Below, piece by piece: positions 48,269 through 61,290 of a stretch of DNA of 64,000 nucleotides (its first letter is position 1; each line of letters starts with the position of its first letter). Source of the stretch: Citrobacter amalonaticus Y19 (GTDB lineage Bacteria; Pseudomonadota; Gammaproteobacteria; Enterobacterales; Enterobacteriaceae); the NCBI RefSeq assembly GCF_000981805.1, contig NZ_CP011132.1, forward strand, positions 186,001 through 250,000, given 5' to 3'. The notes below the pieces were generated by a model. That model was not told the origin of the DNA, did no database searches, and was given only the letters and a program-made list of their open reading frames with translations. A program made the translations under genes and the position numbers.

Positions 48269-48835
48269 GTGGCAACGTCCGTACCCGCAATTTTTCTCGA
48301 CCGTGACGGCACAATTAATGTCGATCACGGCTACGTACATGAAATCGACGAGTTCGAATTTATCGAAGGTGTTATTGATGCCATGCGCGAGCTTAAAACC
48401 CTGGGCTATGCGCTGGTGGTTGTCACCAACCAGTCAGGGATTGCGCGCGGCAAATTTACCGAAGCGCAGTTTGAGACATTAACAGAGTGGATGGACTGGT
48501 CACTGGCCGATCGCGATGTCGACCTCGACGGTATCTATTATTGTCCGCACCACCCGCAGGGCAGCGTGGAAGAGTACCGCCAGGTCTGCGATTGCCGTAA
48601 ACCGCATCCGGGGATGCTGATCTCGGCCCGCGATTTCCTGCACATTGATATGGCAGCATCTTATATGGTGGGCGACAAATTAGAAGATATGCAGGCGGCT
48701 GCCGCAGCAGGAGTCGGGACTAAGGTGCTAGTGCGTACCGGCAAGCCGATCACCCCGGAAGCAGAAAATGCGGCCGATTGGGTATTAAACAGCCTTGCTG
48801 ACCTGCCATCGGCGATTAAAAAGCAGCAAAAATAA
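48269..48835 (+). CDS. gmhB: D-glycero-beta-D-manno-heptose-1,7-bisphosphate 7-phosphatase
   Basis: HAD-family phosphatase in ADP-heptose synthesis for the lipopolysaccharide inner core. It has 188 residues, three fewer than E. coli at the C-terminus. The start is GTG at 48269, with AGGAGC eight bases before. The catalytic motif DRDGT and the zinc-binding loop (YYCPHHP...CDCRKPHPG) are present. It directly precedes the rRNA operon, as gmhB precedes rrnH in E. coli. Confidence 0.96.
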   Translation: MATSVPAIFLDRDGTINVDHGYVHEIDEFEFIEGVIDAMRELKTLGYALVVVTNQSGIARGKFTEAQFETLTEWMDWSLADRDVDLDGIYYCPHHPQGSVEEYRQVCDCRKPHPGMLISARDFLHIDMAASYMVGDKLEDMQAAAAAGVGTKVLVRTGKPITPEAENAADWVLNSLADLPSAIKKQQK

Positions 48836-48884
48836 GCATTGTGGTCAAAAGGTGAGCGGTTGAAATAAATCTGCATTTTTCCGC

Positions 48885-49071
48885 TTGTCTTCCTGAGTCG
48901 ACTCCCTATAATGCGCCTCCATCGACACGGCGGATGTGAATCACTTCACAGAAAAACGCCAGTGAGATTGAAGAGAAAAATCCTGAAAAAAGATTGACTC
49001 TGAAAGAGGAAAGCGTAGTATACGCCACCTCGCGACAGAGCGCTAAAGCGCGTCGCAACTGCTCTTTAACA
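48885..49071 (+). promoter_or_regulatory. rRNA operon promoters P1 and P2 and boxA antiterminator
   Basis: P1: TTGTCT (48885) and TATAAT (48907), 16-bp spacer, GC-rich discriminator GCGCCTCC. P2: TTGACT (48994) and TAGTAT (49016), 16-bp spacer. An AT-rich UP-element-like tract lies before P1. A boxA antitermination site TGCTCTTTAACA is at 49060, after a GCGCTAAAGCGC boxB-like hairpin. This accounts for the gap of about 370 bp between gmhB and 16S; no gene is seen in it. Confidence 0.92.
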
Positions 49072-49203
49072 ATTTATCAGACAATCTGTGTGGGCACTCA
49101 AAGTGACATGGATTCTTAACGTCCTCGGACGAAAAATGAATACCAAGTCTCAAGAGTGAACACGTAATTCATTACGAAGTTTAATTCTTTGAGCATCAAA
49201 CTT

Positions 49204-50744
<1,541 letters not shown>

Positions 50745-50829
50745 CCTGAAAGAACCTTTCCTTTGCAGTGTCCACACAGATTGTCTGATGAAAAGTGAAT
50801 AGCAAGGCGTCTTGCGATTGAGACTTTGT

Positions 50830-50905
50830 GTCCCCTTCGTCTAGAGGCCCAGGACACCGCCCTTTCACGGCGGTAACAGGGGTTCGAATCCCCTAGGGGA
50901 CGCCA
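50830..50905 (+). tRNA. tRNA-Glu (anticodon UUC) in the 16S-23S spacer
   Basis: 76 nt with encoded CCA. The acceptor GTCCCCT pairs with AGGGGAC, the anticodon stem-loop is CCGCCCTTTCACGGCGG with anticodon TTC, and the T-arm is intact (GGGGTTCGAATCCCC). In E. coli K-12 the rrnH spacer carries tRNA-Ile and tRNA-Ala instead; a Glu spacer is typical of other rrn operons there. Confidence 0.98.
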
Positions 50906-50978
50906 CTTGCTGGTATGTGAGTGAAAGACGCGTGCCTCAGTATCTCAAAACTGACTTGTGAGTCATGTTTGAGATATT

Positions 50979-50990
50979 TGCTCTTTAAAA
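50979..50990 (+). promoter_or_regulatory. Spacer boxA antitermination site before 23S
   Basis: TGCTCTTTAAAA matches the boxA found in 16S-23S spacers of enterics, which keeps the antitermination complex loaded through 23S. The rest of 50906-51096 contains the flanks of the 23S processing stem and no gene. Confidence 0.8.
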
Positions 50991-51096
50991 ATCTGGATCA
51001 AGCTGAAAATTGAAACGACACACAGTCAATGTGTGTTCGAGTCTCTCAAATTTTCGCAACACTGACGGTGTTTTACGAAACATCTTCGGGTTGTGA

Positions 51097-54003
<2,907 letters not shown>

Positions 54004-54099
54004 ACAACGCCGAAGCTGTTTTGGCGGATTTGAGAGAATATTCAGTTCAGCTTGATACAGATTATGTCACTACGTGGAAACGGGGTGATAAAACAGATT

Positions 54100-54219
54100 T
54101 GCCTGGCGGCTGTAGCGCGGTGGTCCCACCTGACCCCATGCCGAACTCAGAAGTGAAACGCCGTAGCGCCGATGGTAGTGTGGGGTCTCCCCATGCGAGA
54201 GTAGGGAACTGCCAGGCAT
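54100..54219 (+). rRNA. rrfH: 5S ribosomal RNA
   Basis: 120 nt, from TGCCTGGCGGC to CTGCCAGGCAT, with complementary ends and the conserved loop segments CCGAACTCAGAAGTGAAA and GAGAGTAGGGAACTG. Its last 12 nt plus 7 flanking bases occur again at 54342-54360. Confidence 0.98.
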
Positions 54220-54406
54220 CAAATTGAAAAACCTGAAGTAGTCTTCGAGGCAGTTCACTACTCGATGAGAGTAGGACAAAAGCAAAGCTTTTGAACGTTG
54301 CGAAGCAACGGCCCGAAGGGTGAATCACGAAGTGATTCATAAACTGCCAGGCATCAAATTAAGCAGTAAACTGGTGTCAAAACCAGTGGTTGTAGAAAAA
54401 TTCGGT
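54220..54406. repeat. Duplicated 5S tail with three hairpins between 5S and tRNA-Asp
   Basis: AACTGCCAGGCATCAAATT, spanning the 5S 3' end, occurs at 54207-54225 and again at 54342-54360. Between the copies lie GATGAGAGTAGGAC (a degenerate echo of the 5S GCGAGAGTAGGGAAC) and the palindromes AAAGCTTT, CGTTGCGAAGCAACG and GAATCACGAAGTGATTC. The sequence after the second copy (AAGCAGTAAACTGG...) is the normal lead-in to aspU. No gene is seen here. Confidence 0.8.
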
Positions 54407-54483
54407 GGAGCGGTAGTTCAGTTGGTTAGAATACCTGCCTGTCACGCAGGGGGTCGCGGGTTCGAGTCCCGTCCGTTCCGCCA
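54407..54483 (+). tRNA. aspU: tRNA-Asp (anticodon GUC), distal gene of the rRNA operon
   Basis: 77 nt with encoded CCA. The acceptor GGAGCGG pairs with CCGTTCC, the anticodon loop is CTGTCAC (GTC), and the T-arm is GCGGGTTCGAGTCCCGT. It is identical over its full length to the copy at 62679. Confidence 0.98.
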
Positions 54484-54489
54484 CTTATT

Positions 54490-54524
54490 AAGAGCCCTGA
54501 GTTAACACTCAGGGCTTTTTCTTT
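54490..54524 (+). terminator. Terminator of the rRNA operon
   Basis: The hairpin AGCCCTGAGT/ACTCAGGGCT with a TAAC loop is followed by TTTTCTTTT, directly after aspU. Confidence 0.93.
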
Positions 54525-54648
54525 TGCCTGAAATTCCATTATTGCTAAAAACGCAAAAATCTTCTGCTTTTTCCGTTCTTTTTCCGCACAATGTAAAACG
54601 TCATAATCTTCTCAGTTAACGAACATGATGAATCAAAGAGGAATTATT

Positions 54649-55452
54649 ATGACTATCCCTGCATTCGGTTTAGGCACCTTTCGTCTTAAGGACGATGTGG
54701 TTATTGCATCCGTAAAAACGGCTCTGGAGCTCGGTTACCGCGCTGTTGATACTGCACAAATCTATGATAATGAAGCTGCAGTCGGTCAGGCGATTGCTGA
54801 GAGCGGCGTTCCGCGCAATGAGCTGTACATTACAACCAAGATCTGGATTGAGAATCTGAGTAAAGAGAAACTGATCCCAAGCCTGAAAGAGAGCCTGAAA
54901 AAACTGCGTACTGATTATGTTGATCTGACGCTGATCCACTGGCCTTCTCCAGACGATGCAGTATCGGTTGAAGAATTCATGCAGGCGCTGCTGGAAGCGA
55001 AAAAACAGGGGCTGACGCGTGAAATCGGTATTTCTAACTTCACCATTCCGCTGATGGAAAAAGCCATTGCTGCGGTCGGCGCTGAAAATATCGCGACTAA
55101 CCAGATCGAACTGTCTCCTTACCTGCAAAACGGTAAAGTGGTTAACAGGGCGAAGGAGCACGGTATCCACATCACCTCTTACATGACGCTGGCGTATGGT
55201 AAAGCATTGAAAGATGAAGTGATTGCCCGTATCGCAACGAAACACAATGCCACTGCTGCTCAGGTGATCCTGGCATGGGCGATGGGTGAAGGTTATTCGG
55301 TCATTCCTTCTTCCACTAAGCGTGAAAATTTGGCAAGCAACCTGCTGGCGCTGGATCTGACGTTAGATGCCGAAGATAAAAAAGCGATCGCGGCTCTGGA
55401 TTGCAACGATCGCCTGGTAAGCCCGGAAGGTCTGGCGCCTCAGTGGGATTAA
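54649..55452 (+). CDS. dkgB: 2,5-diketo-D-gluconate reductase B / methylglyoxal reductase
   Basis: NADPH-dependent aldo-keto reductase (AKR5-like) acting on 2,5-diketogluconate and methylglyoxal. The ATG at 54649 follows AAAGAGGAATT and gives 267 residues, the E. coli length. The catalytic Asp and Tyr are in DTAQIYDNE, the Lys in TTKIW and the His in LTLIHWPSP. The cofactor-binding end has VIPSSTKREN. Its terminator lies inside the 3' end of the convergent yafC. Confidence 0.96.
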   Translation: MTIPAFGLGTFRLKDDVVIASVKTALELGYRAVDTAQIYDNEAAVGQAIAESGVPRNELYITTKIWIENLSKEKLIPSLKESLKKLRTDYVDLTLIHWPSPDDAVSVEEFMQALLEAKKQGLTREIGISNFTIPLMEKAIAAVGAENIATNQIELSPYLQNGKVVNRAKEHGIHITSYMTLAYGKALKDEVIARIATKHNATAAQVILAWAMGEGYSVIPSSTKRENLASNLLALDLTLDAEDKKAIAALDCNDRLVSPEGLAPQWD

Positions 55453-55473
55453 TAGAGTAACCCCTGAGTGCCT

Positions 55474-56388
55474 TTAACCCTCTTTAACAGCTCCCCCGGG
55501 AGCTGTTTTTATATGTTCACTCAGAAAGTCGATAAAGGCCCGAATACGCGTACTCACGGCGCGATCGCTGTAATAGACCGCACTGAACGGCATTTCCACG
55601 GGCAGACGTTTATCTGCCATCAGTTCCACCAGTTCACCTCGCGCGATTTCCCGATCGATCATGTAGTCTGACAGGCAGGCAATGCCGTTTCCACTGAGGC
55701 AGAGCTGTTTAAGCGTTTCGCCGCTGTTTGATGAAATACCACATGCAATCTCATGAAGTTGGCCATCGTTACAGGCGATGGGCCAGGTGTTGAGGGACAC
55801 GGGTTCGGTGAAACCCAGGCACAGATGCTCCTTCAGCTCTTCTACCGTTTCAGGTTTACCAAAACGATCGAGATAGTCCGGTGAGGCGATAATCTTTCGG
55901 TAGCTGGTAAATAGTGGTCGGGCGCGCAGACTGGAATCCGTTAGCGTGCCCGCTCGGATTGCGACATCCACTTTCCTCTCGATCAGATTGATAAAGGTTT
56001 CAGAGGAGACAAGAGAAAGGGTAATTTCCGGATAACGTTCGCGAAAAGGCTTTATCAACGGCATCAGAAAGTGCAGCATCACCGGCGTGGCGGCATCGAT
56101 ACGCAGCACACCGCGTGGAGTATTACGTGTCTCCATGATTTCCGTCTCTGCTGCCGCCATCTCCTGCAACAGAGACTGGACGCGGCGAAAATAACGTTCG
56201 CCTTCTTCAGTCAGACTGAGTTGTCGCGTCGTTCGGTTGAGTAAACTCACGCCGAGCTTCATTTCCAGCTTTTTGACCGCCCGGCTTACCGCTGAGTTTG
56301 CCTGACCTAACTGTTCCGCCGCCCGGCTGAAGCTTCCGCTTTCTACTACTGAAACAAAAATGGCGAGTTCTTCTGAGGTTGCTTTCAT
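55474..56388 (-). CDS. yafC: LysR-family transcriptional regulator YafC
   Basis: LysR-type regulator, 304 residues as in E. coli; effector and targets unknown. An N-terminal winged helix-turn-helix (about 1-60, SGSFSRAAEQLGQANSAVSRAVKKLE in part) is followed by a periplasmic-binding-like effector domain (about 90-295). It is convergent with dkgB and divergent from yafD, with 250 bp of non-coding DNA upstream in which I see no clear feature. Confidence 0.94.
   Translation of the reverse strand: MKATSEELAIFVSVVESGSFSRAAEQLGQANSAVSRAVKKLEMKLGVSLLNRTTRQLSLTEEGERYFRRVQSLLQEMAAAETEIMETRNTPRGVLRIDAATPVMLHFLMPLIKPFRERYPEITLSLVSSETFINLIERKVDVAIRAGTLTDSSLRARPLFTSYRKIIASPDYLDRFGKPETVEELKEHLCLGFTEPVSLNTWPIACNDGQLHEIACGISSNSGETLKQLCLSGNGIACLSDYMIDREIARGELVELMADKRLPVEMPFSAVYYSDRAVSTRIRAFIDFLSEHIKTAPGGAVKEG
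55486..55512 (+). terminator. dkgB terminator embedded in the yafC 3' coding end
   Basis: The hairpin AACAGCTCCC/GGGAGCTGTT followed by TTTATA lies 34 bp after the dkgB stop but inside the last codons of yafC, which reads the opposite strand. Confidence 0.85.
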
Positions 56389-56638
56389 TTTTGCACCTGA
56401 AGCAAAATTTCATCGATATTTTGGATATTTTTATCATTAAAACATCCCGGCATACTGCATGTCATCTGAATCCTGATGTCATGGCCTGATGGGTACGGCC
56501 GGATTAAGCCTTTGATGTAAGCGCATGCTTACAAAACAATCTGCAATTGGTCGTTGAAAGTGTGAGCTAAAATCCCTATAACAGAAGAACCAGCCCGGCA
56601 CCGGACTGGTTGACGTTACAGAGGTTTGAAAGTCAAAA

Positions 56639-57439
56639 GTGCGAAAAAACACCTATGCCATGCGCTATGTTGCCGGACAACCCGCTGAGCGGATTTTGCC
56701 GCCAGGGTCATTTTCGAGCATCGGCCAGGCATTACCCGCCGGGGCGCCGTTAAGCAGTGAAGATCGGATCCGTATCCTGGTGTGGAATATTTTTAAGCAG
56801 CAGCGAGCGGAATGGCTTTCGGTGCTGAAGAATTTTGGCAAAGATGCGCATCTGGTGTTGTTACAGGAAGCTCAGACGACGCCGGAACTGGTGAGGTTTG
56901 CGACGGCGAATTACCTGGCGGCCGACCAGGTGCCAGCATTTGTTCTGCCACAGCATCCGTCAGGGGTGATGACGCTCTCATCCGCGCATCCCGTGTATTG
57001 TTGCCCGCTTCGCGAACGTGAACCTATCCTGCGACTGGCGAAGTCGGCGCTGGTTACCGTCTATCCGTTGCCAGATACGCGACTGTTGATGGTCGTTAAC
57101 ATTCATGCGGTTAACTTTAGTCTGGGGGTCGATGTGTATAGTAAGCAGTTACTTCCAATCGGTGACCAGATTGCGCATCACAGTGGTCCGGTGATTATGG
57201 CCGGAGATTTCAATGCCTGGAGCCGACGCCGCATGAATGCGCTGTATCGCTTCGCGCGCGAAATGTCGCTGCGCCAGGTGCGTTTTACTGACGATCAGCG
57301 CCGTCGCGCGTTTGGTCGTCCGCTGGATTTTGTCTTTTATCGTGGCCTGAACGTCAGCGAGGCGTCTGTACTGGTCACGCGCGCATCCGATCACAATCCG
57401 CTACTCGTTGAATTCAGTCCCGGCAAACCTGAGCAGTAA
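56639..57439 (+). CDS. yafD: Endonuclease/exonuclease/phosphatase family protein YafD
   Basis: Member of the EEP superfamily (DNase I-like); its physiological substrate is unknown. From the GTG at 56639 it has 266 residues, the E. coli length; an ATG at 56660 is the alternative. The family motifs are ILVWNIFKQQ (start of core), LLQEAQTTPEL (metal-binding Glu), MAGDFNAWS (Asp-Asn) and ASDHNPLLVEF (Asp-His). It is followed 77 bp later by yafE. Confidence 0.92.
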   Translation: MRKNTYAMRYVAGQPAERILPPGSFSSIGQALPAGAPLSSEDRIRILVWNIFKQQRAEWLSVLKNFGKDAHLVLLQEAQTTPELVRFATANYLAADQVPAFVLPQHPSGVMTLSSAHPVYCCPLREREPILRLAKSALVTVYPLPDTRLLMVVNIHAVNFSLGVDVYSKQLLPIGDQIAHHSGPVIMAGDFNAWSRRRMNALYRFAREMSLRQVRFTDDQRRRAFGRPLDFVFYRGLNVSEASVLVTRASDHNPLLVEFSPGKPEQ

Positions 57440-57516
57440 GGTGTGTCAGGTCTGCCGTTGGGGCAGACCTGTAGTGGTGCTGCCCTTTATCTTGCAAACA
57501 ACCAAAGGACAGCATA

Positions 57517-58287
57517 ATGACAACACACTCCCACCACGACAACGTCGAAAAGCAGTTTGGCTCCCAGGCTAACGCCTATTTAACCAGTGCCGTGCATGCA
57601 TCCGGTCGCGACTTACAGCGACTGGCTGAGCGCCTGTCTGCTTTCCCACAGGCCAGCGTACTGGACATGGGCTGTGGCGCCGGGCATGCCAGCTTTATCG
57701 CCGCTCAGAATGTGAAACAAGTGGTGGCTTACGATTTATCTTCGCAGATGCTTGAGGTTGTTGCACAGGCGGCAAAAGAGAAGGGATTAGCCAACATCAC
57801 CACCAGGCAGGGGTATGCTGAAAGCCTGCCGTTTGAGGATGGTGTCTTTGATGTTGTTATCAGTCGTTACTCGGCGCATCACTGGCATGATGTCGGCAGA
57901 GCGCTGCGTGAAGTCAATCGGGTATTAAAACCGGGCGGTGTGCTGATTATTATGGATGTGATGTCCCCAGGGCATCCGGTCCGCGATGTCTGGTTACAGA
58001 CGGTTGAAGCATTGCGCGACACCTCGCACGTTCGCAACTATTCCAGCGGTGAGTGGCTGGCGCTGATGAATGACGCGAACCTGATTGTCGATTCGTTGAT
58101 AACCGACCGTTTGCCGTTGGAGTTCAGTTCATGGGTGGTGAGAATGCGTACGCCTGCTGAACTGGTAGACGCCATTCGTCTCTATCAGGTGAGCGCCTCT
58201 GCTGAGGTGAAAACCTACTTCGCCTTGCAGGACGAGGGATCGTTTACCAGCGATACCATTATGGCCGAAGCACATAAAGCGGCATAA
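57517..58287 (+). CDS. yafE: SAM-dependent class I methyltransferase YafE
   Basis: Putative small-molecule methyltransferase, 256 residues; substrate unknown. Motif I VLDMGCGAGHASF (about 48-60) binds SAM, followed by VVAYDLSSQML and ESLPFEDGVFDVVISRYSAHHW (motif IV region, in part) and LKPGGVLIIMD. A second methyltransferase-like gene, yafS, lies 2 kb away. AAAGGACAGC precedes the ATG and a terminator follows. Confidence 0.93.
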   Translation: MTTHSHHDNVEKQFGSQANAYLTSAVHASGRDLQRLAERLSAFPQASVLDMGCGAGHASFIAAQNVKQVVAYDLSSQMLEVVAQAAKEKGLANITTRQGYAESLPFEDGVFDVVISRYSAHHWHDVGRALREVNRVLKPGGVLIIMDVMSPGHPVRDVWLQTVEALRDTSHVRNYSSGEWLALMNDANLIVDSLITDRLPLEFSSWVVRMRTPAELVDAIRLYQVSASAEVKTYFALQDEGSFTSDTIMAEAHKAA

Positions 58288-58322
58288 ATAAAAAAGGCAC
58301 CGGGGGAAATCGGTGCCTTTTA
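58288..58322. terminator. Bidirectional terminator between yafE and mltD
   Basis: AAAAAGGCACCG / CGGTGCCTTTT is flanked by an A-run on one side and a T-run on the other, and lies between convergent genes. Confidence 0.9.
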
Positions 58323-58335
58323 ATATTGCGAGCTA

Positions 58336-59703
58336 TCAGGAGTCTGGCGTGTTGTTGTTTTTCACAAACAACGTCAGTTGATCGCCGGGCTTCAGATTGT
58401 CCGTATCGTTGTTCCAGCGCATAACATCTTTGATGTTAACGCCGTGACGTTTAGCAATGCTCGAAAGCGAATCGCCCTTACGTACACGATAGGTAATACT
58501 GTCGCTGTTATTAGCCAGTAGCTGTGCACGGTTACCTGCACCGACCGTCAGACTTTGGCCCACTTTCAGCGTTGAACCGCGCAGCTTGTTCCACTGCTGC
58601 AGATCCTTCGTGCTCACGCCGAGACGTGAAGCAATGCCGGAAAGCGTATCGCCAGAGCGAACGGTATAGCTACGGCTGTTCAGCGGGGTGTTATCTGCCA
58701 CCAACGTGGACTGTACGGCGGCAATTTCGCCGGCTGCCAGAGATTCACGCAGTTTCTCTGCATGCTTCTTTGGTACCATCACGTATTGCGGGCCGCTTGC
58801 GCCCAACGTAGAGCCTTTCACACCAGCATTAAATGTCTTCAGCTTGCTGACGGGAATACCCGCCATATCGGCAACCTGCGCCATTTCAACCGGACTGCTT
58901 AAACGAACACGCGCCAGTGCACGACTTTCGTCTGTGGTTGGCAGACGTACGCCATAACGTTTGCTGTTCTTGAGAATATCACTCAGGGCCAGCATTTTTG
59001 GCACGTACAGCTTCGTTTCCTGAGGCAATGGCAACGACCAGAAGTCGGTGGATTTCCCACGCGCTTTGTTCGTTTTAATCGCCTTCATGACCCGACCTTC
59101 GCCGCTATTATAAGCCGCAACGGTCAGCAGCCAGTCACCGTCAAACATTTTGTTCAGACGCTGCATCATGTCGAGCGCTGCAGTTGTGGAAGCCACAACA
59201 TCGCGACGCGCGTCATAACTGCGAGTCTGTTTTAAACCATAATTGCGCCCCGTGCTCGGAATGATCTGCCAGATGCCTGCGGCATTGGCGCCAGACGTCG
59301 CGTGAGGATCAAAAGCGCTCTCCACTATGGGTAGTAGTACCAGTTCCATTGGCATGTTACGTTTTTTAACTTGCCCGGCTATCCAGTACATATACGGCTC
59401 TGCCCGTAAAGTTACATCGTGGAGATAGCTCTTATTGCGTAAATACTTCTGTTTTTGTTCGCGAATCCGGTCATTTTCCGGAATTCCCATCTTTAGCTCG
59501 TCGCCAATGAAAGCCCACAGGTCTTGATCCGGCGCGAGGGACGTCCCATCGTCCATCCATCGTGCCTGACTCGTAAACTTTCCTGCTTCCCCTTGACCAG
59601 CTGCAGAAAGGCTCTGTGCGTGCTGTTGGACATTGCCGGCGTTTTGAGACGACTGGCAACCCACGAGCAGGACAGAGGCGAGTAAGATCGCTTTTGCCTT
59701 CAT
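58336..59703 (-). CDS. mltD: Membrane-bound lytic murein transglycosylase D
   Basis: Outer-membrane lipoprotein that cleaves peptidoglycan glycan strands to 1,6-anhydro-muropeptides. It has 455 residues, three more than E. coli. The lipobox LVGC gives the lipidated cysteine at residue 16. The SLT catalytic domain (about 105-255) holds the catalytic Glu in VESAFDPHATS and AAYNSGEGRV. Two LysM domains close the protein (SYTVRSGDTLSGIASRLG and TYRVRKGDSLSSIAKRHG). Confidence 0.96.
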   Translation of the reverse strand: MKAKAILLASVLLVGCQSSQNAGNVQQHAQSLSAAGQGEAGKFTSQARWMDDGTSLAPDQDLWAFIGDELKMGIPENDRIREQKQKYLRNKSYLHDVTLRAEPYMYWIAGQVKKRNMPMELVLLPIVESAFDPHATSGANAAGIWQIIPSTGRNYGLKQTRSYDARRDVVASTTAALDMMQRLNKMFDGDWLLTVAAYNSGEGRVMKAIKTNKARGKSTDFWSLPLPQETKLYVPKMLALSDILKNSKRYGVRLPTTDESRALARVRLSSPVEMAQVADMAGIPVSKLKTFNAGVKGSTLGASGPQYVMVPKKHAEKLRESLAAGEIAAVQSTLVADNTPLNSRSYTVRSGDTLSGIASRLGVSTKDLQQWNKLRGSTLKVGQSLTVGAGNRAQLLANNSDSITYRVRKGDSLSSIAKRHGVNIKDVMRWNNDTDNLKPGDQLTLFVKNNNTPDS

Positions 59704-59774
59704 GTGTGTGTCAATAGTTGCTTAAAAGACGACCGATCATAACGGCGAAGTTTTGAAAAGGCAACCAGGAATTA

Positions 59775-60530
59775 TCAGAAGCTGTCTTTCTTTGACCTTA
59801 ACCAGGCAAATCGCTCTTCAGGGTGTTGCAATATTGTTTCTTTGTTAATTTCATTAATTAAATCAATATCTTCTGTTCTTAAAAAAATATTATTTTTCCG
59901 CTCATTTTTCAGAATAACGGGTAGTGTTATTTGTTTTTTTACCCGTAACTCATTAACTTTACGATAATAATCATTTATGTACGAATCGTGCGGTAGGATG
60001 CTCAGTGCAAACGTTAAATTTGCTAAAGTATACTCGTGGGCGCAACAAATAAGCGTATCGTCAGGAAGTGCGGATATTTTTTTAAGTGATTGATACATCT
60101 GACTGGCTGTACCTTCGAACAGGCGTCCACAGCCGCCGGAGAACAGCGTATCACCGCAAAAAAGATAAGGATGACTGAAGTAACAGATATGTCCTAAAGT
60201 GTGACCGGGTGTAGCAAATACACTAAATTCATGCCCCAAAATGAGGGCGGAATCACCCTCTTCGACTATGTGAGTGACCCCCTTATCTTGTGTCTCTGCC
60301 GGTCCGTAAACCACTAGTTTAGGAAAGGTCTGCACCAGTTCTTTCACGCCACCGACGTGGTCGTGATGATGGTGGGTGAGTAAAATGGCCTCCGGCTGCC
60401 ACTGATTTTCGGCAATGGCTTTTAACACTGGCGCAGCGTCACCCGGGTCCACGATCAGGCAACGTCCTTCATCATTACTCAGAACCCAGATGTAATTGTC
60501 CTGAAACGCCGGAATACTGTTAAGATTCAT
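59775..60530 (-). CDS. gloB: Hydroxyacylglutathione hydrolase (glyoxalase II)
   Basis: Releases D-lactate and glutathione from S-lactoylglutathione, completing methylglyoxal detoxification. It has 251 residues, the E. coli length. The metallo-beta-lactamase motif THHHHDH is at residues 52-58, with later ligands in TPGHTLGH and LFCGDTLF. The C-terminal 70 codons are much more AT-rich than the rest (59800-60000). It is divergent from yafS. Confidence 0.96.
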   Translation of the reverse strand: MNLNSIPAFQDNYIWVLSNDEGRCLIVDPGDAAPVLKAIAENQWQPEAILLTHHHHDHVGGVKELVQTFPKLVVYGPAETQDKGVTHIVEEGDSALILGHEFSVFATPGHTLGHICYFSHPYLFCGDTLFSGGCGRLFEGTASQMYQSLKKISALPDDTLICCAHEYTLANLTFALSILPHDSYINDYYRKVNELRVKKQITLPVILKNERKNNIFLRTEDIDLINEINKETILQHPEERFAWLRSKKDSF

Positions 60531-60567
60531 AAATTACCTCTCTGTCTATGCATAACGGATGGTTGTG

Positions 60568-61290
60568 ATGAAACCGGCAAGGAACCCTCAAACAGTCGTA
60601 GCACCCGATCGCTGGAGCGATTTGCCCTGGGGAGAGTACTATCGTGAGGCGCTGGAAAAACAGCTTAACCCGTGGTTTGCAAAAATGTATGGGTTTCACC
60701 TGCTTAAGGTGGGCAATTTGAGTGCGGAAATCAACTCAGAAGCCTGTGCGGTTTCGCATCAGGTTAACGTTTCTGCCAAAGGCTCGCCGGTCCAGGTTCA
60801 GGCCGATCCGCTTCATCTACCCTTTGCCGATAAATCTGTCGATGTTTGTCTGCTGGCGCACACGCTCCCCTGGTGCGCCGATCCCCACCGCTTGCTACGT
60901 GAGGCCGATCGGGTACTCATTGATGATGGCTGGCTGGTGCTGAGCGGATTTAACCCGGTCAGCCTGATGGGACTGCGCAAACTGGTGCCGGTACTGCGTA
61001 AATCTTCGCCTTATAATAGTCGTATGTTTACGCTGATGCGCCAACTGGACTGGCTGTCGCTGCTGAATTTTGAAGTGCTGTATTACAGCCGTTTTCACGT
61101 GTTGCCATGGAAAAAACAGGGGGGAAAGATGTTAAACGCACATCTTCCCGCGCTGGGCTGTATGCAGGTAATTGTGGCGCGTAAGCGAACAATTCCACTT
61201 ACGCTCAATCCGATGAAACAGAGCAAAGCGAAAGCGCGTATCACTCAGGCCGTCGGCGCGACCCGGCAGTATCGTAAACCAGACGTTTAG
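60568..61290 (+). CDS. yafS: Methyltransferase-domain protein YafS
   Basis: Putative SAM-dependent methyltransferase of unknown substrate. I chose the ATG at 60568 (240 residues, E. coli length); an in-frame ATG three codons earlier is possible. The glycine-rich SAM motif is weak, but the later motifs are present (LHLPFADKSVDVCLLAHTLP and DDGWLVLSGFNPVS). It runs convergent with rnhA and their stops overlap by 4 bp. Confidence 0.9.
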   Translation: MKPARNPQTVVAPDRWSDLPWGEYYREALEKQLNPWFAKMYGFHLLKVGNLSAEINSEACAVSHQVNVSAKGSPVQVQADPLHLPFADKSVDVCLLAHTLPWCADPHRLLREADRVLIDDGWLVLSGFNPVSLMGLRKLVPVLRKSSPYNSRMFTLMRQLDWLSLLNFEVLYYSRFHVLPWKKQGGKMLNAHLPALGCMQVIVARKRTIPLTLNPMKQSKAKARITQAVGATRQYRKPDV

